DNA from: Firmicutes bacterium UBA5473
GTDB lineage: Bacteria > Bacillota > DTU084
Assembly: GCA_002427165.1 (NCBI GenBank)
Contig: DIQB01000004.1
Location: forward strand, 22,876 to 34,277
Reading direction: 5' to 3'
Length of the DNA stretch: 11,402 nucleotides
The notes beneath the pieces were generated by a model. That model was not told the DNA's origin and ran no database searches. It saw only the letters and a program-made list of their open reading frames with translations. Shown here one piece after another: positions 7,174-11,402 of this stretch; the first letter of the stretch is position 1; every line of letters begins with the position of its first letter. Position numbers and translations under genes: made by a program.

Positions 7174-7887
7174 GTGTGGCAGACTTTTCTCAAGGGTGGT
7201 CCTGTAATGTGGCCTCTGTTGGCGTGCTCTGTGATCGCCCTGGCTATTATCTTGGAGAGACTTATTTTCCTCAAGCGAGGCAAGCAAGATCCTGCTGGAT
7301 TTCTCAGAAGGCTCGTATGGGCCATGGGACAGGGACGATGGGTTGAGGCATCATCCCAGGCAGACCAACCAAAAACATCTGTAGAGAAGGTAATTGCTAC
7401 AGGGTATACAGTGTTTTTAAACGAGACCAATGGGAACTGGCAGTTTGGAGATCCTAACCCTTACCAAGAAGAGATTCTAGGACGGGTAGAGGAGGCCATG
7501 GAAGCTAGGGGTAGAATTGAAGTGGATGAGATGAGGCAGAATTTATCAATTTTAGATGTGATTATCACCATCAGCCCCATGCTTGGCCTTTTGGGTACAG
7601 TGACGGGTATTATTAAAAGTTTTAATGTGATTAACGCTTTAGCTGGAGCATCGGATCCACTGAAGCTGAGCGTGGGTATTGCTGAAGCTTTGATCACCAC
7701 AGCAGCAGGACTTATTGTGGCGATCCCAGCCTTGCTTTGTACCACGTACATAAACGGTCTTATCGAGCGGAATGTGAGCCAGATGAACCGCTGGGGAGAT
7801 GAGTTCCTAAGACTACTGCGCACAAAGCGAGGTGACGGGTATGAACATCCAGGCACCCCGAAAACGGCCGCGACTAGAGATTACTAA
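7174..7887 (+). CDS. exbB: MotA/TolQ/ExbB proton channel family protein
   Basis: ExbB forms the inner-membrane ring of a proton-driven motor with ExbD. The 237-residue product has three membrane segments (about 11-32, 127-150 and 170-193) with a long cytoplasmic loop between the first two, as in the family. GGPVMWPLL (8-16) at the start, SPMLGLLGTVTG (134-145) and EALITTAAGL (171-180) are signature stretches, with pore-lining Thr in TVTG and TTAAG. The GTG start is chosen because it includes the family's GGPVMWP entry and has a good ribosome binding site. An ATG at 7207 would cut this off. The hydrophilic tail after about 215 is coded over exbD, a 47-bp overlap. TolQ or MotA are alternatives by family, but the neighbours favour ExbB. 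Confidence 0.92.
   Translation: MWQTFLKGGPVMWPLLACSVIALAIILERLIFLKRGKQDPAGFLRRLVWAMGQGRWVEASSQADQPKTSVEKVIATGYTVFLNETNGNWQFGDPNPYQEEILGRVEEAMEARGRIEVDEMRQNLSILDVIITISPMLGLLGTVTGIIKSFNVINALAGASDPLKLSVGIAEALITTAAGLIVAIPALLCTTYINGLIERNVSQMNRWGDEFLRLLRTKRGDGYEHPGTPKTAATRDY
7829..7835 (+). promoter_or_regulatory. Ribosome binding site of exbD (decides ATG start)
   Basis: GAGGTGA lies five bases before the ATG at 7841. The upstream in-frame GTG (7832-7834) is part of this site and is therefore not the start. Confidence 0.65.
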
Positions 7888-8254
7888 TGCTGTAGACATT
7901 ATGTTTTTTATGCTGGTGTTCTTTATGCTCTTTAGCACCATGCGTTCAGATCAAACGGGTCTTGATGTAAAAATCCCCCAGGCCTCCACAGGCGAGGCAA
8001 TAAATGTGGAGGACCTGGTGATCTCCATCGATGCACAGCGGCAACTATACTGGGGAAACAAGCTGATTCCCCTAGGCGAGCTCCCGGCGATGATCGAAGG
8101 TCAGCTTCTGAAAAACCCCAATAGCAGGTTTATTGTGCAGGCGGATCGCACAGTCCAGTACGATGATTTAGTTCAGGTGTTAGATCGGGCACGGTTGGCA
8201 GGGGGCACAAAAGTGGCCTTGGCTGTGAAGCCTGCAGAAGATGAGCAGAGGTAA
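7841..8254 (+). CDS. exbD: ExbD/TolR family biopolymer transport protein
   Basis: ExbD threads through the ExbB ring and carries the proton-binding aspartate. The 137-residue length is normal. A short basic cytoplasmic N-terminus (APRKRPRLEIT) precedes one membrane segment (about 16-36). Asp19 in NAVDIMFFMLVFFML is at the place of the essential ExbD/TolR Asp. A periplasm-type domain follows (40-137), with GLDVKIPQAS near 44-53, a beta-rich middle, and the VQADRTVQYDDLVQVLDRARLAG-type segment near 101-124 seen in the family. The gene starts 47 bp inside exbB, suggesting coupled translation and fixed stoichiometry. The tonB-like gene starts 7 bp after its stop. Confidence 0.93.
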   Translation: MNIQAPRKRPRLEITNAVDIMFFMLVFFMLFSTMRSDQTGLDVKIPQASTGEAINVEDLVISIDAQRQLYWGNKLIPLGELPAMIEGQLLKNPNSRFIVQADRTVQYDDLVQVLDRARLAGGTKVALAVKPAEDEQR

Positions 8255-8260
8255 TTACCG

Positions 8261-9073
8261 ATGATGGTATTAGCACAAAAAAGACAAACTCTACCCCTGT
8301 GGTTATTAATTTCCATCTTTTTTCATATACTCATGCTTTTAATTCCTCTCTTTCCACGAGGCAAAGGCGGAGAGTTTTCCACAGTGGGGGAGATCGAGCT
8401 TGTGGAGGTGGGAAGCCCAGGTTCTGGCAGCCAAGTTGAAATTGGCGGCGGTGGGCTAGCTGCGCCCGACGCCATCGCTCTGCCTCAGACCCAGCCCCCA
8501 GGAGCCGAAATAACCCAATCCCTTGCTCCAAGCACAGTGGAAGTGGGAGCCCAGCAGGCTCCCCAGCTAGTGCAACCCGGATCTGACGGGGGCCTAGCCT
8601 CAGAGCCGAAGCAGGTGGCAACAGGCGAGCCAGCTGTTGGTGCTTTAGATAAACCCAGCACTGGTAGCAAGCCCCCAGGGGAGCTCACAGGCCCGGGCGA
8701 GGGCAGTGGGGAGAGTACAACTGCCTCTGGCACAAGCAAAGGGGGCACAGGCGCAGGGGGCGGTGGTGGAGATGGGGGACCATCAGTTCCTGGAGATGCG
8801 AAACTCATAGCTAGTACCAAGGCTTTGATGAACTTGAGGGGCAACACAATTAGCCTTTATACTATCGTGGAGCTGAGACCAGATGGCACATACAGGGTCC
8901 TCGAACCAATACAGGAGGGTAGCCCTGCCACCTCAGCTGCAAAAAGAGAGTTTTCTCGTATGGATGGAGAGCTAAAGAACTATGCCTATCACAAACCATA
9001 CCGATTGAAGATAATTTTTAACTATTATCCTGGCAAAAATCAGGGACAAAGGGAGTTTCAGGTTTTAGACTAA
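8261..9073 (+). CDS. TonB-like energy transducer with Gly/Pro-rich linker
   Basis: A 270-residue protein with TonB architecture. There is one N-terminal membrane segment (about 12-31), a low-complexity linker rich in Gly, Pro, Ser and Glu (about 50-178), and a small C-terminal domain (about 180-270). The membrane segment contains Ser18-x3-His22, the same spacing as Ser16 and His20 of E. coli TonB, which contact ExbB/ExbD. The C-terminus has a strand pattern like TonB_C (VELRPDGTYRVLEPIQEGSP, 203-222, then a helix and a final KIIFNYY strand), but the classical YP motif is missing, so the match is partial. The linker is Gly-rich and acidic rather than the EP/KP repeats of enterobacterial TonB. 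The position right after exbBD supports the role. The start is ATG at 8261 (8264 also possible), with AGAGG upstream. Confidence 0.72.
   Translation: MMVLAQKRQTLPLWLLISIFFHILMLLIPLFPRGKGGEFSTVGEIELVEVGSPGSGSQVEIGGGGLAAPDAIALPQTQPPGAEITQSLAPSTVEVGAQQAPQLVQPGSDGGLASEPKQVATGEPAVGALDKPSTGSKPPGELTGPGEGSGESTTASGTSKGGTGAGGGGGDGGPSVPGDAKLIASTKALMNLRGNTISLYTIVELRPDGTYRVLEPIQEGSPATSAAKREFSRMDGELKNYAYHKPYRLKIIFNYYPGKNQGQREFQVLD
8741..8778 (+). other. G-run cluster in the tonB-like linker coding region
   Basis: Three runs of five G (8741-8745, 8756-8760, 8774-8778) and several GG doublets (8762-8769) lie within 38 bases and encode the poly-Gly part of the linker. A two- or three-layer G-quadruplex in DNA or mRNA is possible, but it may only follow from Gly codons. 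Confidence 0.35.
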
Positions 9074-9079
9074 AGTCAG

Positions 9080-9091
9080 TGCCGCAAGGCA
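9080..9091 (+). other. Small GNRA-type hairpin between the tonB-like gene and the next gene
   Basis: TGCC-GCAA-GGCA forms a 4-bp stem with a GCAA tetraloop in the 42-bp spacer. There is no T-tract, so it is not a terminator. It may stabilise mRNA ends or be chance. Confidence 0.3.
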
Positions 9092-9115
9092 AATAATGAT
9101 CAGTTGGTGAAGTTA

Positions 9116-11041
9116 ATGAGAAAATATTTGCCCTGGCTCTTTATTTTAAGTTTTTTGCTAGTAACAAGCGCCCAGGCTGCTGTGCTTGAGAATAATTATA
9201 TCAAGATTATTGTCAACGACGGACCCTGGGATACAGGCCGCTTTACCTTGGAGACCACAGGTGGTGATCCAGCAAGACTTGAAGATGACTTCCAAGAGTT
9301 GCTTTTTGGAGGTGCAGACCCTTGGAGCTCTTATACCACCATCAGAATCGATGGCACGGACTACGTTTTCGGTGGTCCCACCCAAAGGCGAGCAGGCTTT
9401 GAGCTGCCCTATGGCCAGCAGGTAGCGGGACCCCAGGTGATTGGGGGCACCATCCAGACCACATATCGAATTGGGCCGCTGGAGGTGACTCAGATTCTGT
9501 CCATTGTGCGCTCAAATACTACAGGCCTCGACGATACCATGCAGATTCAATATCGTATTATCAACAAGGGGAGCCAGACTCATAGGATCGGCATCCGGCT
9601 CCTGTTGGACACCAAACTTGGCATGGAGGATGGAGCACCTATTCGTTTAGGCGAGCAGGTGATCAGCACAGAGACAGCTCTGGGGAGCGCTCAGATCCCT
9701 GAATTTTGGCAGGCCTTCGACAACCTGGAAAATCCTCAGGTTATTGCCCAGGGCACATTGCGCGGCGGAGATCTCACAGCGCCAAATGCGGTACTTATTG
9801 CCAACTGGGGATCTTTAGCGGACAAGAGCTGGCATGTTCCCCTCACAGGCCAGGGATTTATTCGTGAGGGAGAAGATGAGCCAGACACAGCTTTTGCCCT
9901 TTTTTGGGAAGGGGAGCTTGCTCCGGGCCAGGCCAAAAGTTATACCACCCATTATGGCTTGGGGGGCGTTACAATTAGCCGGGGTCGCTTAAGCCTCGGC
10001 GTAACATCGCCTCGGGAGGTAATTCGCGGCCAGAGCTTCAAGATCATCGCCTATATCGAGAATATTGAACAGGGCTCTGTGGAAAACGGCTATGTGCGGC
10101 TCGAGCTTCCTGGTGGTTTCTCCACAAGTAGGTCTCAAGAGCGCAAGCTAGGAAAGGTCGAGGGAGGCAGGGCCTTTACAGTTGAATGGACTGTATTTGC
10201 AGGGGAGATGGCCCGAAGTGGTGCTAGCTACACAGTAACAGTTGGTGGAGATAATTGCGAGCCTGTTACTGCCACAAGACAGATCACGATTGTGGGCCCC
10301 CCGCGGATTACACTCAACTGCGTTCCGCCTGCAATTGAGAAAGATAAAGAAAGATGGGTGTTAGCTGGCGATAAAGCCCGGGAGCCCATTTGGATCTTTC
10401 CTGTGAAAGTTGAGGTTGCAAATAGAGGGGATAGCCCCTCTAGCGTGGAAATAAACTGTAGGGATGTTGAGCATGTCGCTTTAGCCCTTCCCTATGATCG
10501 ATATAAATTCATCGGTACCCTGGAGCCGGGGCAAAGCTACAGCTTTATTTGGTATTTTGCACCCCAGAGCTTCAGTGGTGCTACTGGTAAAATTGAAATT
10601 GTGGCAAAGTATATGGACTGGGAAGAGCGAGCCCGCTGCAGCATCTATTATCCTAAACTTAATTCACAGCTTTCCCTCAAGCAAAGGAAGAGCTCTGTGA
10701 CTCCTGGAGACACTGTAGGTTTAGATCTATGGGTGCGAAACGCACCGGCTCTGGGATCTTATTCTGCTGTAGTGCTGTATGATCCCCTATTTTTGGAGCC
10801 TGTAAGTGTCTCTCGAGGCACAGCTGTCCGCGGGAGAGACTTTAGCTGGCAGCAGGTGGGAGAGGGAAGTATCCGCCTGGAGGGAAATTTGAATGAACAG
10901 CGGGATGTGAGAGAGGACACCTTGGCTACCCTCTATTTTAAGGCCCGAGTTCCAGGCTTAGCTGAGCTTAAGGTGATCCCTGTAAGTCCAGTTTATCCGC
11001 AAGTGGATCATATAATCAAGATTGAGGAGGCATCCAAATGA
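9116..11041 (+). CDS. Secreted multidomain beta-rich protein with C-terminal cohesin-like domain
   Basis: This 641-residue protein is probably exported. It has a signal peptide at 1-21 (basic MRK, hydrophobic core, AQA before Ala22). Residues 22-285 look like one large beta-sandwich domain with a GIRLLLDTKLGMEDGAPI segment (159-176) that I associate with uncharacterised surface proteins. Residues about 290-393 and 395-511 look like two Ig-type domains (NEW3/CARDB-like). Residues 517-625 resemble a cohesin domain: VTPGDTVGLDLWVRN (528-542), then YDPLFLEPVSVSRG (555-568). No membrane anchor, SLH or dockerin is visible in it. The ATG at 9116 is chosen because GGTGA (9106-9110) sits five bases upstream; a TTG at 9104 and GTG at 9107 are alternatives. 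The function is unknown; the operon position suggests a surface partner of the ExbBD/TonB-like system. It overlaps the next gene by 4 bp. Confidence 0.8.
   Translation: MRKYLPWLFILSFLLVTSAQAAVLENNYIKIIVNDGPWDTGRFTLETTGGDPARLEDDFQELLFGGADPWSSYTTIRIDGTDYVFGGPTQRRAGFELPYGQQVAGPQVIGGTIQTTYRIGPLEVTQILSIVRSNTTGLDDTMQIQYRIINKGSQTHRIGIRLLLDTKLGMEDGAPIRLGEQVISTETALGSAQIPEFWQAFDNLENPQVIAQGTLRGGDLTAPNAVLIANWGSLADKSWHVPLTGQGFIREGEDEPDTAFALFWEGELAPGQAKSYTTHYGLGGVTISRGRLSLGVTSPREVIRGQSFKIIAYIENIEQGSVENGYVRLELPGGFSTSRSQERKLGKVEGGRAFTVEWTVFAGEMARSGASYTVTVGGDNCEPVTATRQITIVGPPRITLNCVPPAIEKDKERWVLAGDKAREPIWIFPVKVEVANRGDSPSSVEINCRDVEHVALALPYDRYKFIGTLEPGQSYSFIWYFAPQSFSGATGKIEIVAKYMDWEERARCSIYYPKLNSQLSLKQRKSSVTPGDTVGLDLWVRNAPALGSYSAVVLYDPLFLEPVSVSRGTAVRGRDFSWQQVGEGSIRLEGNLNEQRDVREDTLATLYFKARVPGLAELKVIPVSPVYPQVDHIIKIEEASK
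11024..11030 (+). promoter_or_regulatory. Ribosome binding site of the last gene
   Basis: GAGGAGG lies seven bases before the ATG at 11038, inside the end of the previous gene. The ATGA stop/start overlap indicates coupled translation. Confidence 0.75.
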
Positions 11042-11402
11042 AACGCTTCCTGGTTTTATTTTTAATTATTTCAACGCTAGTTCCAGTTGCATTAGCTCAA
11101 GATTCTCAAGCTACTCTGCGTCAGTTAATCGATGAGGGCTACCTGCCTGCCCATGCAGATGGGTCGCTAGGCGAAGAGGAGCCTGTTGATCGTCTCACCT
11201 TCGCCAATACCATCGCAAGGCTTCTGCAAGCAATTGAGCAAACCTCGCCTCAAGCCCAGGAGGAGCTGCTACGCAACCTTACAGTTCAGCTTCAGGCAGA
11301 GCTTGCCAAGATGCTTGTGCAAACTAAACAATTTGAGGAGTCTCTCGCCAGGCTCCAGGCAACCTCGGATTTAGCCCAAGATGATTTGGTAGAGGTCACT
11401 GC
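11038..11402 (+). CDS. Secreted protein with SLH-like segment and coiled coil; 3' end outside window
   Basis: Only the first 121 residues are visible. A signal peptide (1-20) has a basic MKR, a hydrophobic core and ALA before Gln21. Residues about 27-64 resemble an S-layer homology (SLH) repeat: LIDEGYLP, a DGSLG turn (41-45) and a DRLTFANTIARLL helix (51-63). The match is incomplete, since the usual TRAEF is replaced by DRLTF. From about 72 to 110 the sequence is Leu/Gln/Glu-rich with heptad-like spacing, suggesting a coiled coil. Signal peptide, SLH and then coiled coil is the N-terminal layout of OmpM-type outer-membrane tethers in diderm Firmicutes, but many other SLH surface proteins share it. 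The missing C-terminus would decide. The ATG is set by GAGGAGG and the 4-bp overlap. Confidence 0.75.
   Translation, partial: MKRFLVLFLIISTLVPVALAQDSQATLRQLIDEGYLPAHADGSLGEEEPVDRLTFANTIARLLQAIEQTSPQAQEELLRNLTVQLQAELAKMLVQTKQFEESLARLQATSDLAQDDLVEVT

Noticed and set aside
7068..7346. 92-codon frame upstream of and overlapping exbB
   Set aside because: No family features, weak ribosome binding site, and mostly an out-of-frame shadow of exbB.
8485..8847. Antisense Pro-rich 120-codon frame
   Set aside because: It is the mirror of the Gly-rich TonB-like linker on the other strand and has no start signals.
11186..11374. 62-codon frame near the right edge
   Set aside because: It is out of frame within the SLH-like gene, which has a clear signal peptide and coupled start.

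Overview
The window reads as a chromosomal segment of a Firmicutes-type bacterium. The gene order priA, def, fmt, DUF116 gene, yugP-like protease, rsmB is the arrangement I know from Clostridia and relatives. Shine-Dalgarno sites are strong (AGGAGG type), promoters are SigA-like, and the tRNA gene encodes its CCA. A second block adds ExbB, ExbD, a TonB-like protein and a secreted protein with an SLH-like N-terminus. Together these hint at a deep-branching or diderm Firmicute (Limnochordia, Halanaerobiales or Negativicutes-like). That placement is inference; no marker here fixes the taxon.

Region 1 (2-5869, plus strand) is a housekeeping operon. It holds the 3' two thirds of priA (replication restart helicase), an intrinsic terminator, a SigA-type promoter, and then five tightly packed genes with overlaps or gaps of a few bases. 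These are def (peptide deformylase), fmt (Met-tRNA formyltransferase), a DUF116 membrane/Cys-rich protein, a membrane zinc protease (YugP family) and rsmB (16S rRNA m5C967 methyltransferase). The theme is translation initiation and ribosome maturation; the two membrane proteins are conserved passengers of unknown role.

Region 2 (5828-6645, minus strand) carries a TRIC/UPF0126 cation-channel gene whose 3' end overlaps that of rsmB by 42 bp. Upstream of it lie a strong hairpin terminator and a tRNA-Pro(CGG) gene with its own promoter.

Region 3 (about 6686-7173) is an A+T-rich, gene-free stretch of nearly 490 bp. It contains several inverted repeats, including a possible pseudoknot, and probably the promoter and leader of the next operon.

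Region 4 (7174-11402, plus strand, open at the right edge) is the most interesting part. It encodes ExbB and ExbD (a proton-driven inner-membrane motor), a TonB-like trans-envelope protein carrying the S-x3-H transmembrane signature, a 641-residue secreted beta-rich protein ending in a cohesin-like domain, and the start of a secreted protein with an SLH-like segment followed by a predicted coiled coil. The tight spacing suggests one operon coupling the proton gradient to a cell-surface or outer-envelope structure. No TonB-dependent receptor is visible in the window.
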